Assembly: GCA_029582265.1 (NCBI GenBank) | Contig: CM055820.1 | Location: 16,388,485-16,452,484, forward strand | Source: Zoroaster sp. YZ-2022 | Taxonomy: Eukaryota > Echinodermata > Asteroidea > Forcipulatida > Zoroasteridae | Length of the DNA stretch: 64,000 nt | Reading direction: 5' to 3' | In this document: positions 21,266 through 33,425 of the stretch, piece after piece | Layout of the letters: each line of letters begins with the position of its first letter | How positions within the stretch are numbered: the first letter of the stretch is position 1 | Program-made: the position numbers and the translations under genes | Notes under the pieces: generated by a model | What the model was told of the DNA's origin: nothing | The model's input: only the letters and a program-made list of their open reading frames with translations | Database searches by the model: none

Positions 21266-21427
21266 TGTATTATCTCAATTTTATAAGTATCATTTTTTTC
21301 CTTCTATTTATCTTTTCATGACGTCATCAATCTTTTCATAATGTCATACTCCCCTACTACTACCCAACAAAAACATTTTTAATTCATTTTTGGGGTATGT
21401 GACTCAGAAGACCTCAATCCTATACTA
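21205..21427. repeat. Polinton terminal inverted repeat, polymerase side
   Basis: This stretch is the reverse complement of 59310-59490 and, in its inner part, of 60025-60119. The outer end is CCTATACTA (21419-21427). It holds the AT-rich ATACTTATAAAATTGA units that precede the polymerase start. Polinton TIRs typically begin AGT and are hundreds of bases long, as here. Ngaro sequence follows at once. Confidence 0.9.
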
Positions 21428-24050
21428 TTGCTTGGCAGGCCAAAAGCCAATTTAGTTCAGGTTCAATCCTTAGTGAGGTCATTGAATTTTGTGTGTAAAG
21501 CTGGGGCGTGCGTTTTTATGGCGTCTTATTGCACTGACAGTGGGCCTCAAGCAGCCGCATCACAGGGTGCACCTTTCGCAAGGTGCGAAGCTTGATCTGG
21601 TCATGTGGCTGTCATTCTTGCAGCGCTATAACGGTCTTACTACATCCCTGCGGGAAAATTGGGATTCATATGTTGCTCTTGAATTATTCACTGACGCTGC
21701 TGCATCCATCGGCTATGGGGCTTCTTTCCAAGGGAGATGGGTTCAAGGGCGTTGGCCATCAGGGTGGCTGGCTAGTTCTCCATACATTGCTTTAGTGGCG
21801 CTCCTCTGTTGGGCCCCTTGTTGACGAACTGCAGGGTGTTCCGGTCCGGTAACATCGCTGTTGTGGGGATCATAAATAAACAAACGTCGCCTTGTATGCG
21901 CATTTTGCAATTAGTGCGGGCAATGGTCATGCAATGCCTCAAATTCAATATAATTTTTAAATGGTGATACCATTTGAACAGTGTTGGTAGCAAACTTTAC
22001 TACCATTCAAAGGCATAGAGGGTCCATTGATTCACCACTTGGAAGTATCCACAAAAGGTTTTGTATTAGCTGTACTACCATTTGGAAAGATCCAAGCAAG
22101 GTTTTGTATTAGCTGACCTACCATTCAAAACCAATTGGGGGAATCAATACTGTACACAGTTTTTTCACCATTCAAAAGCGAATGGTTTCAATTGGTGGAT
22201 CAACTTGTATGAAAAAGGTACCAGAAGTAGTTAAGGCAGTGCATATACCAGGTGTTCATAATAACATAGCTGATGCACTCTCGTTTTCAGATGGGGCGTT
22301 TTCGGGCCCTAGCTCCAAGGGCCCAGCCAGGCATGACCCCTTTACCTCAGCTGTCCCACGTGTTTTAGCAGCGGAAATAGGACGGTTGTTAAGTTTGGCA
22401 TTCGCCAAGAATACACACACGGTTTACATGTCGGGGTGGCACGCCTTTTGTCATTTTAAAGCACATCGGCTGTGTCAACTGTTTCTCCGCAAGATTCATC
22501 TCATGGCTGTCTTTACATTACTATTCTCCGTCCACAATTAATACATATGTGGCAGGGGTGGGGTGTTTTTGTAAACTTAGGGGATGGGTCGGTCCAACTA
22601 ATAATTTTATTGTGGCAAAATTGCTGGTATGTTACAGGCGGGACGGGGCTAAGCAAGATGAGCGATTGCCGATTTCATTGTCACTTTTGTGCCGACTTTT
22701 AGAGGCGTTGCCCAAGGTATGTGCTTCCCAATTTGAAAGCACCATGTTTCGGGCAGCTTTTTTCGGCTTTTTGCGCGTTGGGGAGTTTACCGCCAATTCC
22801 ACTTACCATATGCAAGAGTCTATGTTCCGGTGTGTGTTTCTGTGGCAATCAATCGAGCATGTCTGTGGTCCTGGCCATACGTCATTCTAAAACTAATCAG
22901 GCTGGCCCTCCACAGTGGGTTCATATCGCAAGGCTGCAGGTTGTGGCAATCTGCCCAGTTACTGCTTTGCAAGGGTATTTGCAAGCACGGAAACAATTGT
23001 CCGGCCCCTTGTTCTGCCATGAACTTGTTCTGCCATGAACGCGGTGATCCCCTCACACGGTATCAGTTCACAGCAGTGCTTAGGGCTGCTTTGTTGTTTT
23101 TGTGGGGTGGCGGGCGATCGCTATCGGTCCCATTCTTTCCGGATGGGAGCTGCGTAGCGTTTCATACCCCTATCCCCGCTTTGATCATTTTGCATTTAGG
23201 GACGAATGATTTGGTGTCTCATGACTTGTTCACTTTGAGACAGCTCATCACTTCGCCCTTGGGCATTTGCCGACAAAGGTTTCCGCAAGCTATTGTAGTT
23301 TGGTCAGACATTCTCCTGAGAACGTTCTATTTTGGTGCCACTTCTCAAAAATCCATTGAGAACGTACGTAAAGCAGCCAATCGTTGGGTGAAAGCGCAGT
23401 GTAAAAAGCTTGGGGCTAGGGTACTGCAGTACCCGCAGTTTTTCTGGTCGGATGCTAGCCTTTATCGTTTTGATTGGGTCCATCTGTCTCCAAAAAGGGC
23501 TTTCCATTTTCGAGGCTAATCTGATTTTGTATTCTGTCTGTGCTGTAACTGGTGCACTTTTGTGGGTGTTTTTGTTCTGTTCCTTTGGGTGCGCTTCTCG
23601 CGTGTGGCAGTTTTGGGCGGAATAGCACATTAACTTCCCACTTTTGGTGCAGCAGTTCTGGCAATTAACAGTTACTGCAGTCCTAGAAAATTAAACTTAA
23701 TAATATGGAGATTTTAGTCATCCGTTATTTACATGTTATCAAGTGTTCATAGTGCCGGGACCTCCCTCGGGCTAGTCCAGACCACAGCTTACACATGTGC
23801 ATTATACTGTTTGTTATTGTCAACATTTAAATGTATGTTTTAATAACTATCCCCATTGGGGGTTAGTGGTGCCAGGTCTGGGTATACAGAGTCTTGGGTA
23901 CGCTGTATAGGTGGTCCCAGCTGGTTTTTCTCTGAGGTCTTGGGTATCTCAGGGTGTGTGTTTGTTTGTCTTTATCAAATGCTGTTTAATGACAAATCCG
24001 GTTTGCCCATAGTTTGGTATTCCGGTGGTTGATGGTGTCAACCTCTTTGA
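21428..24050 (+). pseudogene. Ngaro/DIRS retrotransposon, 3' half: RT thumb, RNase H, tyrosine recombinase, SGNH-like domain
   Basis: The coding remains follow one another in shifting frames: the end of RT (LVQVQSLVRSLNFVCKA), RNase H (LELFTDAAASIGYGASFQG, then VHIPGVHNNIADALS), part of a tyrosine recombinase (FRAAFFGFLRVGEFT, CPVTALQGYLQ), and a C-terminal segment like SGNH hydrolases (ILHLGTNDL, DWVHLSPKRAFHFRG, ending 23519). The recombinase HxxR region is missing, so there is an internal deletion near 23110-23180. The segment 23520-24050 is a noncoding 3' region with AATAAA near 24049. An SGNH-like domain next to a YR fits Ngaro elements. The 5' half is at 59011-59307. Confidence 0.8.
21961..22230. 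mobile_element. 270-bp MITE with TTAA target duplication inside the Ngaro RNase H
   Basis: TTAA at 21957-21960 and at 22231-22234 flanks a 270-bp noncoding block. Leaving one TTAA restores the RNase H frame leading into VHIPGVHNN. TTAA is the target of piggyBac and Kolobok elements. Internally AAGGTTTTGTATTAGCTG appears twice with ACCATTC repeats. The terminal repeats are weak, so the superfamily is undecided. Confidence 0.7.
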
Positions 24051-25497
24051 ATAAAAAAGCTTGAAAGCTGTGGCCAAGTGGCATTCAAATGAATTTGTAG
24101 TTGGTGCTATTTATTGTGAGTTTGAGTATAATGAACATTAACTTCAACCCTGTAACACGTTAACATTAGATCTCATGAAAAATAGCGTAAAAACTAACCT
24201 GTGAAAATTTATTAAAAATAGGTGCTCCCCCTATGATTTGGTCATATTATTATTAGGCCTATGTGTCCGAACCAAATAAAAATGTTTGATAATAATATTT
24301 TGAGAATATGAGAATCTAAACCAAAATTGAAGCTTCCCTTTCACAATTTTTTCAAATATGTAGAGTATGTAATCAGGGGTTAGGACAATTTCACATAAGT
24401 GCCAGGGGACATTGTCATGATTGTGTTCATCATGTTACACATGTCCATGTTCTGTCTACCGATGGCAATGCAAACTAATTGATCATCCAGAATCCAGCAT
24501 GTCCAGATAGATGCTGCTATGCACCGGTTTGTTCAGTCTATGCCTTTCTCCATGGTTGACCCAAGGTCTGTCAAGCCTAATATAAGCATTTTCCTCACTT
24601 TTTTGGATGATCTTGGACGTCGACGTGCATCTGGTTGCAATATAATCCAGGAATTTTGTGATCGTTCGTGTTACAACGGATACAAAATGTACAGTAACAG
24701 ACTGGAACCTTGTTCCTCTTGTTACAATCACAACGGTGTGCAATGCAGAGGTACCAGTCTAAATACAATCTGCAATTGCCGTACAGGTTTCACGGTCGTG
24801 TAGACTACTGGAAATGCGTATACGTGACCTTTGACCTTATTGTAATTACACGATACCCAAATTTTGTTTTTTGAAGAAAACCTTCCAAAAAGGATTATCT
24901 ATCATTCTATCAATCCCATTTTTTGCACTTTTAGGGCGGTGTGTACCTTTAACTTTACTACTTGTTAAAAGACGGGGAAAACACTAGTGATAATTACCAG
25001 TTTGCAAAAATGTTCAAATTATTGCTCATAAACACATGGAAAAGGTTCATTACTGTATCCACAGATGAGTAATGTTGAGGCTATTGAAAAATTCAATTCT
25101 CGCACATGAAACGGGCATGATGTGTCACATATTGACATTAAACTGTCAACCAGTTGAATGTACTACTATTATCATGTCATGCCACAATAATGTCTCCAAT
25201 GTTAAAGATTGTGTCTTGTATAATGTACGCCACTTCTGTGTCCTCGATCTCTGCAGAGAAAGCCGTAAGGGGTCAATCGGTTTAAGGCATGTGGAAACAA
25301 ACTCGAGCAGCGGATCCGACCCCCGTGGCCCATGATGTTTTCTTCTAAGAATGAACAAGGCTCCACATGTTCTTATCTTAGAGTGCCACGCGACGCCCGT
25401 TGGACCCTTGGGGCGAATTATCAGTCTGTTTTCGTGGTAGATGAGCTCACTCGGGTGTCTTGTTAGGACATGTGATCATAAAAACTTCTAATAAATA
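24051..25497. other. intergenic, with one dispersed repeat fragment
   Basis: No gene is supported apart from the weak Cys-rich ORF listed separately. About 24930-25050 (CTTGTTAAAAGACGGGGAAAACACTAGTG and onward) is repeated at 41200-41310 with small changes, so it belongs to an interspersed noncoding family. Confidence 0.5.
24519..24803 (+). other. cysteine-rich ORF, possible exon remnant
   Basis: 94 codons with eight cysteines in the last 55 residues (EFCDRSCYNGY, LEPCSSCYNHNGVQC, CNCRTGFT), a spacing like an EGF-type or other secreted module. There is no convincing signal peptide or splice frame, and the ATG is arbitrary. It could be an exon of a host secreted protein or chance. Confidence 0.25.
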
Positions 25498-26122
25498 TGT
25501 GAGAGGGACGGGGGAAGGGGGCGTTGAACATCAAGGGAAAAAGGGCTAGGGCACGCAGGTTCTCTGGATTTCACGTTGATCTTTATTGGAGTAATGGCCT
25601 GTAAAGTCAGGGCAGGCAGTGAAAAAGAGTTGCTTAGTTACAGTTTTCTTTCATTTCTTTTTGTTTAGATGACTCAGCAATTGTGTTAAAACATAAGGCA
25701 GAAAAACCCCAAGCTAGGCAGTCCTAAGCACCGACCAAAGTAACGCGCAGCAAACCCACCCCATCACATAAATCCGCCTGCAATCTCTACCCAATTGCCA
25801 AGTTTACATCCATAAAAATTATGGTTATTTGTCTAAAAACATAAAGGGCCATAACTTAAATATCTTCAAATGAGGCCTACATTATATTAATCAGAAACTC
25901 ATGTCTACAGCACATACTGCACATGGTCATACTACATATGCCAGCATATACACTTGTGCTCCTCTTAACACAACATTTGACATTGAATTCATACTAATTT
26001 TCTATCTCAAAAATTCACTTTTTTCATAGCCTCTAAAATTCCATAAGTACCACTAAACAAAACTATAATAATTTGCTGTCAAAGTGAAATAAGTCCCTTT
26101 GTCATGCTCTAAGTATATAATT
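25498..26122 (-). repeat. Gypsy 3' LTR
   Basis: Starts TGTGAGAGGGACGGGGGAAG on the plus strand and ends near CTAAGTATATAATT. It is nearly identical to 33982-34425 plus 35326-35515, with scattered substitutions and a 6-base indel. As the element is on the minus strand this is its 3' LTR. Confidence 0.85.
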
Positions 26123-26167
26123 AAAAAAATTGAGAAAAACGGTCTGGTAGCTTGCCACGAGTAGTCC

Positions 26168-29100
26168 TCACTGGATACCTCCTGGGTATGGACGTATCTG
26201 TTGATCCATCAGATCGGCTAGTACTTGGCACTGCCTGCTCAGGGGAATTGCCCAATGCAATCGCTGCAGGCTGCTTCTGGTCATCATTGAGGGCTTGGAC
26301 TGTTGTCTCCGAGATACCATCTGGAAACGGGGAATGTCGGTACTGTCTCCATCGCCTGGGAGTTTCACACCCGCCTCAGGTTCCACAACCAGATTGCGGG
26401 GCCTGAGGATATAACCCCTAGGTGTTGACTCAGAGTTCTCACTCGAAGGGTCCGATGAAGAGCTGCCATCAGCGTGCCTATCCGGGAGCCGTGGACAGTG
26501 CTTAATGTGAGACCGATGAACAACCTTCTCATGTCCTGACTGATTGCGGACGACGTATACTGGCTGATCCTCATATGGCTGCTTAACTACCAGGAAAGGC
26601 TCCATCTCCCAGTAGTCCTGAAGCTTCTTCCGCCCCTGACGAGCATGCTTGCAGATGAGGACATACTGGCCAATTCCCAAAGGCTTTTCAAAAACACTCT
26701 TTCCCCTCAAGGCCTGATGAGCCACAGCAGCCTGTTTGGTTTTCCGGGTTGCTATCCTGCAAGCCTCCCTCAGTGCCTTCTGGTGTCTCCTCATGTACTC
26801 TGACAAGCCGGCATGATTCCCCTTGGGTGCTTCCCAGCCTAAGTGGAAACGGCCATTCCGCCCATACATTAGGAAAAATGGCTCAACGCCTGTGGTAGAG
26901 TGTTCCGTGTTGTTGTACGTGTACACCAGGGCAGGGAGATACTGTGTCCAGTGCTGCTTCTTATTCTCCGGAAGGGTGGACAGCATACCATGTAAAGTGC
27001 GGTTGAAGCGTTCGCACTGACCATTCCCGGCCGGATGGTACGGGGTAGTGTGGCTTTTCTGGATGCCGTACAGTTCACATAGCTCCCTGATTATCTGGGA
27101 CTCGAAGTTCCGACCACAGTCAGAATGAAGACGGAGAGGACATCCAAATGGCAGAGAGATGTGCTTCACAAGAGCCTTGGCTACTGTGACAGCTCGTTGA
27201 TCTCTGGTTGGGATGGCCCAGGCATATTTTGTAAAGACATCCGTAACAATCAACACATTTTCGAAGCCATCCTTAGATGCTTCCAGGACAGTGAAGTCTA
27301 TTGCGATTGTCTCCATAGGGGCCGATGCGTTCAGTGACGAAAATGGTGGCCTGGTCTGGTGTGTAGGTGGCTTACTAATGGCACAACGTTGACATCTAGT
27401 ACACCAGTCTCGAACAGAAACCATGCCTCGCCAGTAGAATTGGGACCATATAAGCCGCCAAGTGCGTTTCGGGCCAAAGTGGCCCGCGTCATCATGGAAC
27501 CTACGCATCACTTCCTCCTGGAGAGATTCCGGCAGTACTAGCTGAAGCAGCTTCTGGTGCTCACTTGGAGAAGTCGCCTTGCGACAAAGCAGCCTGTCTT
27601 TGATCATTAACCTCTTCCAGTCTCGAAGTACAGCAAGGCTTTCTTTGCTCAGGTTTGCTCGTTCAGCACGGTCAGGTTTGCGCCCCTGTCCGACAAAACG
27701 AACCACATCTGCTAGGATTGGATCATCTTTTTGTGCTTTCTCCAGATGTTCTGCCGTATATCCAGGTAGACATTGGACACCACCGCTCTGACAGGTTTCA
27801 ATACAATGGGCAAAAGCGATTGGAAGCTCTACACCTGGCGAATAACCTCCAAGACATGCCAGTATCTCCGATGAATGGACCTCAATAACCTTCGGCGCGA
27901 TAGTGATACCTTCAACATCTTTCTCCTGCTCAGGTTTATCCATACGAGACAGTGCATCGGGAGCTTGGTTGTTTCTCCCTGGACGATAACAGAGTTCGTA
28001 GTCAAAAGAACTCAACTGCTGCATCCACTTCATCTCCGTACATCCAAGATTGGCCTTGTCAATGAAAAGCAACAGATGATGATCGGTCACAACCACACAT
28101 TTATTGCAGACAAGATAATCTTTGAATACTTCTGTGATGGCCCACTTTACAGCCAGTAGTTCCAGCTTAAATGCACTGTAGCGGCCACTCCGTTCTGCAG
28201 GTCGCAGCGTTCGTGAAGCATATGCTATGACACGGCTGTTGTCGTCATCATCCTGTTGGAACAAAATTGCACCCAGTCCTGTCGTACTGGCATCTGTCTC
28301 GACACGGAACGGCTTGGAGAAATCTGCATATGACAGAATGGGCGAAGTAGTGACACAATCAACAAGTCGATGGAATGCCTGTTTCCCGGCCTCGTCGAGG
28401 TTGATTGGGCCTTTGATGGGCTTGGTATTTCTGCGCTTCTGCTCACCCTTTAAATAACGAAAGAGTGGTCCTGCGATGGAGGCATAACCTCAAATAAAAT
28501 GCCGGAAGAAGCCAGTGAACCCCAGGAATGCTCGGACATCCTTCACAGAGGCAGGTTCAGGCCACTCCCTCACAACTTTGATCTTTTCAGGGTCCACAGC
28601 AACCCCACTGCTGGAAACTCAGTGCCCCAGGTACTGAACCTCGGTCTTCAACAGGTGACATTTGGCTGGCTTCAGTTTAAGGCCGTGGTTTCGCAGCTTG
28701 GTGAACACGCCATCGAGGTGGGCTAGGTGGGTGTCAAAGTCTGGAGAGTACACAATTATATCATCCAAGTAAATAAGGACGTTATTGAAGCACTGCTCTC
28801 CAAGACATCGCTGCATCAAACGTTGGAATGTTGCAGGTGCATTGGACAAGCCAAAAGGGAGGCGGGTGTAGTCATATAGCCCAAATGGTACTGCAAATGC
28901 CGTCTTCTCAACATCGGGATGTACGGCTACCTGGTAATATCCACTGGTCAAGTCTAAGACACTGAAGAACTTCGCCCCACCAAGGGCCTGCAGGGACTCC
29001 TCTATTCGAGGTAAGGGAAATGAGTCCCGATGTGTCAGCTGATTAAGTCGGCGGTAGTCTACACATAAACGAATGCTGGAATCTTTCTTCTGGACCACCA

Positions 29101-30299
29101 CTACTGGAGATGCCCATGGGCTGCCGCTCTCCCTTACAATCCCTTCCTCCAACAAACTATGGATGTGGTCTCGTACTGCCTTGTACTGTGAGGGAGGGAG
29201 AGGTCTATGTCTTTGACGAACAGGGTGAGCCGTCCCTGTATCAATATGATGAACAATAGTATCCGTGTATCGTAAGTCCTGGGCATGACGAGAGAATGTA
29301 TCCCGATGTTTCTCCAAGAGTGCTGTCACTCAAGACTTCTGATATGGGGTGATGCCTGAGCCAATGTCTACTTGGTTGTCCTCCACGTCTGTCTTTTCTG
29401 CACTGATGTTTCCTATAATAACTGATGGAGGGTCATTGGCTTCTTTCTCACGGTCGTGGACAACAGATCCCAAGCAGAGGGTGCCAAGCTCAGCCGATTT
29501 TGGGATGATTACGTCCGAGTTGGTCTCATTATAGAGTGTCACACTGAAGCTGCCAGATTCAACCTTTACAAGACAGGAAGGGATCGCAACTCCCATAGGA
29601 GTACCTCTGCTTGCTGTTGGCTCCAATACAGCCTCATATGCATTGCCTCCTGGACCTTCGTGTCCTTTTGCTTTCATAATGGCTACATGACGAGCTGACA
29701 ATACAACAGACTGCCCCCCAAGGTATGCTTTACCAACTTTACCATCCTTGGCTCCGAACTCTAGAGTCTGTCCAGTGGTCTTCAAGGCTCTCTGCCAAAT
29801 TGGGTCTTGGGTCGGCCAAGGTATCTTCGTCAGATGAGGCTTGTGACTTGAGCTTAGGTCTTCCCAACACTGCTGCAGCACATTCATTCCCAAAATTCCA
29901 TGCACACCTCCCTTTGTCTGCGTAGCTGGAGACTTCTCCCGGAGAACAAGCACAACTCAAGACCTGATAGTTTGTCCGATGGCATGAATATCCGTCTCAA
30001 AGTAGCCAACATAGGGCATATTGGCACCATTCGCAGAGACAAGGGTGAAAAGCTCAGGGATCGGTCGGAGCCTGAACCCGTTGGGGGCAAGGTGGGCATT
30101 AAAAAATGATTCACCAACAGTTGTCACTTGGGAACCTGGGTCAAGCAAGCCGGGAACTGTAACTCCAGAAAACATTACAGTAACAGAGTAGCACTCTCCG
30201 ACTGTTTTTGATAGAAACTTCTTATCCACTGGGGTAGTCGAGCCATCTACATTAACCTCCGCCGTAAGGCTCGCTACAGCAGAGGCTGGCCATTTAACT
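26168..30299 (-). pseudogene. Gypsy pol: protease, RT, RNase H, integrase; one frame with four TGA stops
   Basis: A single reading frame of about 1370 codons runs leftward, interrupted only by TGA at 29957-29959, 29330-29332, 28619-28621 and 28490-28492. Domains in order: aspartic protease with VPGLLDPGSQVT, where the usual DTG or DSG triad reads DPG; RT with LCVDYRRLNQLT, PFGLSNAPATF and the catalytic YLDD (LIYLDDIIVYS); RNase H (AYASRTLRPAE, YRPGRNNQAPDALSR); integrase with AIDFT, HSDCGRNF and NGQCERFNRTL as the D, D and E positions; then a chromatin-side tail (VVHRSHIKHCP). No frameshift is seen. Each stop sits where a CpG transition of CGA would place it. Confidence 0.9.
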
Positions 30300-32869
30300 C
30301 CGGCTGTGATTGCTGACTTGGTTCTGGTCTACCTTCAGGCTGCTGTTGTGGGTATTGGGGCGCTTGTGCTTCAGGTACAAATCCTCTGCCTCTTGGTCTG
30401 TATCTGTCATTGGCCACATTTCTGTAGGGGCAGTTTCGGGCGATGTGTCCCGGGAAGCCACACGAATAACAAGGTCCTCTGCGTCCTGGATGCGTCCTGG
30501 GAGGGGCAGCGACGGGATGGGGAAACTGCTGGAAATAAGGCGAGCCCATTTGTGGTTGAGGACTGGCATTCTGGTAAGGATAGCTCGGGAGGTAGTTTCG
30601 AGGATAGCCTGTTGGAGGCCTGACATCTTGGACAGCCTTCACTACCTTGTCAGTCATCTCCTTAAGAGCCCCCAGAAGATTGTCTGTGGCTGTTGCTTTA
30701 TCTCCCAACTGCATGGCGGCTTGATGAGCGGTAGAATTCATGGTCGCTCTAGATCTTGCATCCTCCTGTCCTTCCCGCCTCAAGACGTACTCCCGTAGTT
30801 CTCGGAAGGATTTCACCGCATCCCTTGGTACTAAGCCTGTGCGTTTACGGTTATTTTTGTAAACGTGTAACCGTTTCTGAAACGGTCGGTTACACGTGTA
30901 ACCGTCCGTCTCTCAGTCAAAAATGGTTGATTAAAAAATAGGTTGTTCTACGAACCGGTAGCACAATAGTCATGTATACTCATGGTGATCGAAACATTTT
31001 GAAAGGAATATAATCAATGTATGCCATACAGAATTTAATAAAATCAACTGATTTTCTCAAGTTAAAAATATCAAATGAAAACAACTTAAAAATAAATAAA
31101 ACACAACCTTTTTAGTCGTGTGTTCGTGTTATTATTTCATATTTAAGACATGTGTTTGCATCTTTCATCACATCATGCTTCAGCTTTGAGGCAGAAAAAG
31201 TAACTACGTTTACAAACATTTAGTAGAAAAGTATCTTACATGTATACTGTATTTAATCCTTTTCATCCAGGGTATCATAGTAGTATAATCCTACATGAAC
31301 ATTAGTCAAACCATCCTACACGATGTGTAGTTTGGTGGCAGCAATAACTGGGTAGCTTTCTGGTATTTATCTCGAAATTTCTGCACCATTTTTATTTTGC
31401 TGTTCCGTTCCGTATCACTATTTACGGCATTCGAATGTCGAGCGTAGTCCCGCTGGTTGCCTGCTTTCTGCACAACGCACATGTAATCACTACAACGGCA
31501 ACCAACGAAGCGATGACTCATCGCCTGCCACGCGTAACGAATTTTCCTATTGGCTCCTTCCATAGACTACGATATAACCAATTTTCCCATTGGCTCTCTG
31601 GTACACGCATGGCATAGACTACGATCTACGTAGTGGATTGTGATGTCGCTGGCGCTAAACGCGTTGCAACGGTTTTTCAGAAGTTTTGAATAAATCTGTG
31701 TGTATCGAGGTCCGCTCACTAAAACTGACAATGACCAGACCATTTTCGCTCACGAACAATAAAGTTTTTAGGTTTCTGTTTCTGTCTGTTTACCAACGAT
31801 TTTTGCTTAATTGTGCATTGTGTTTTGTTCTTCAAGATTCATACCTCGGCGTATAAGCCGCACCGCGTATAAGCCGCAGGCAACTTTTACCGTGTCAAAA
31901 TCAACGTATAAGCCGCGGCTTATATTTCGGAAATTACGGTACATGATAACACAGATTAACTGAGACTGTAACTATAATAAGCAACAAGCCCTGCCGATTG
32001 GAAAATGTATCACAAAAAAGAAAAGAAAACAAGTTTGTTATCAGCGACAGCGAGATCGCAATTTACAGGAAAATAGCTTCAACCGCAGAACCTTCTGAAT
32101 TGACTTTATTTTACGATTAACTGAATCGTAAACGTGTAACCGGATAAACGGTCGGTTAACCGTGTAACCGGCACAGGCTTAGTTGGTACATATCCCTGCA
32201 TGTATTTCTGATGTACGTGTCATTCAGTCCCTCTATGAACTGTTCTGTCAGGGCCGCGTTTGGGTTGGAGTACAGCTTCTCATCCCGGCTTGTGAGTCTC
32301 ATGAAGCGCTTCTCTAGATCAACTGCAAAATCTCGAACTCCTTCGCCATGGCGTTGTTTTCTCTCAAGAAAGAGGCGCTGGAGTTCCCCAACAGCCAACT
32401 TTTCACCATAGGAGTTCTTTATGAACAACAACACTTCCCCAATGGTTTGCCCAGCGGCCAATAGGGCTTTGACCTCCGCTTTCGGTATCCCACGCAGGTA
32501 GTCCACAAGAAAGGCACCCATCTGCACTGCAGGTATGGAATACCGCTGAAAGGCGTCCTCAATGGATGTGATGAAATCACGCACTTCACAAGGCTTGCCA
32601 TCGAAGGGAGTAATCTTGCGTTCGGGAGCCATCACCAGCTGGGTGCGAGGTTTAGCCAACATCTCTAGTAATTTGTCTGTAACCGTAGATGGAGTCTCAG
32701 AAGCAGGGTTGGGGTCCGGCATCAGTACTGTAAACTCATGATCTCCCCAGCCATCTGGAGATGGGCCAACAAGTCCATTCTGGGAGGGAACTACAACCAT
32801 GCTGCCATCTTCTTTGCTGTACAGAAGTCCCTGTGCCTTAGGGTGCTCAGTTTGTAGTACCCCCAGCAT
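30274..32869 (-). pseudogene. Gypsy gag, interrupted by a hAT element
   Basis: The N-terminal part (32869-32190) encodes a capsid-like region with LLEMLAKPRTQLVMAP, ITPFDGKPCEVRDFITSIED and QRLFLERKQRHGEGVRDFA. The C-terminal part (30823-30274) has REYVLRREGQEDARS, a Pro/Gln-rich stretch and one CCHC zinc knuckle, CYSCGFPGHIARNC. The hAT element 30832-32181 separates them; the two parts are in different frames, so an extra indel has occurred. The stop at 30274 overlaps the pol frame, as in many Gypsy elements that use frameshifting. A LINE fragment abuts the gag start at 32869. Confidence 0.85.
30832..32181. mobile_element. hAT-type element (1350 bp) in gag
   Basis: Ends TAAGCCTGTGC and its inverted complement GCACAGGCTTA, flanked by CTTGGTAC (30824-30831) and GTTGGTAC (32182-32189), an 8-bp target duplication with one mismatch. 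Subterminal GTGTAACCG and CGGTTACACG repeats are numerous, and CGTATAAGCCGC occurs three times near 31850-31920. There is no transposase frame, so it is non-autonomous. Confidence 0.8.
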
Positions 32870-33425
32870 TCATTCATTCATTCATTCATTTATTAACACA
32901 TATTCCAATGTTGACAACAAGAATGTTGTTACAAATAATTACACAATATCAAGAGGTCCTACAATATGCAAAGACAAAATTAGTAACATGAACAGACTAA
33001 TTATGAGAGAAAAGCTTGTCAACATTGAGGAAAAGAAGAAGCCGAGGTTTTTATTCCTTTCCCTACCCCCACCCCTCCCCTTAATTACAAAATGACAAAG
33101 TTACTGGACAAAAACAGAAGACTACATTCAACAATAACATTGGCAGGAGATCAGACCAAATAATAAGTCAATTAAATAGCATCATTGAGCAACTTAAATT
33201 TAAGTTTTTTTGTAAACGTTTTAAGAGAGCGAGACTGTTTGACATCATCAGCCAGACTGTTCCAGAATTTGATTCCACATTGTTGGGGACTATTTTTAAA
33301 TAGAGAGGTACGATTAAAATGTTGATACAAATGTTTCCTGGATGAGCTTCTGGCCCATCCTCTGACTTCAATGGGAACTGGTGTACACCCTCCTTACCCT
33401 TTACTTTAACGTAATTTACCATTTT
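32870..33425 (-). mobile_element. 5'-truncated LINE, 3' end only
   Basis: Read leftward, one frame gives the typical C-terminal end of a jockey/CR1-type ORF2 (SPQQCGIKFWNSLADDVKQS, then SLKTFTKKLKFKLLN). Next comes a 3' UTR and a tail of (CATT)n on the plus strand at 32868-32893. The tail abuts the gag ATG. Confidence 0.7.

Noticed and set aside
22820..23056. Antisense ORFs over the Ngaro recombinase region and over the Gypsy pol
   Set aside because: Shadow frames of coding sequence on the other strand.
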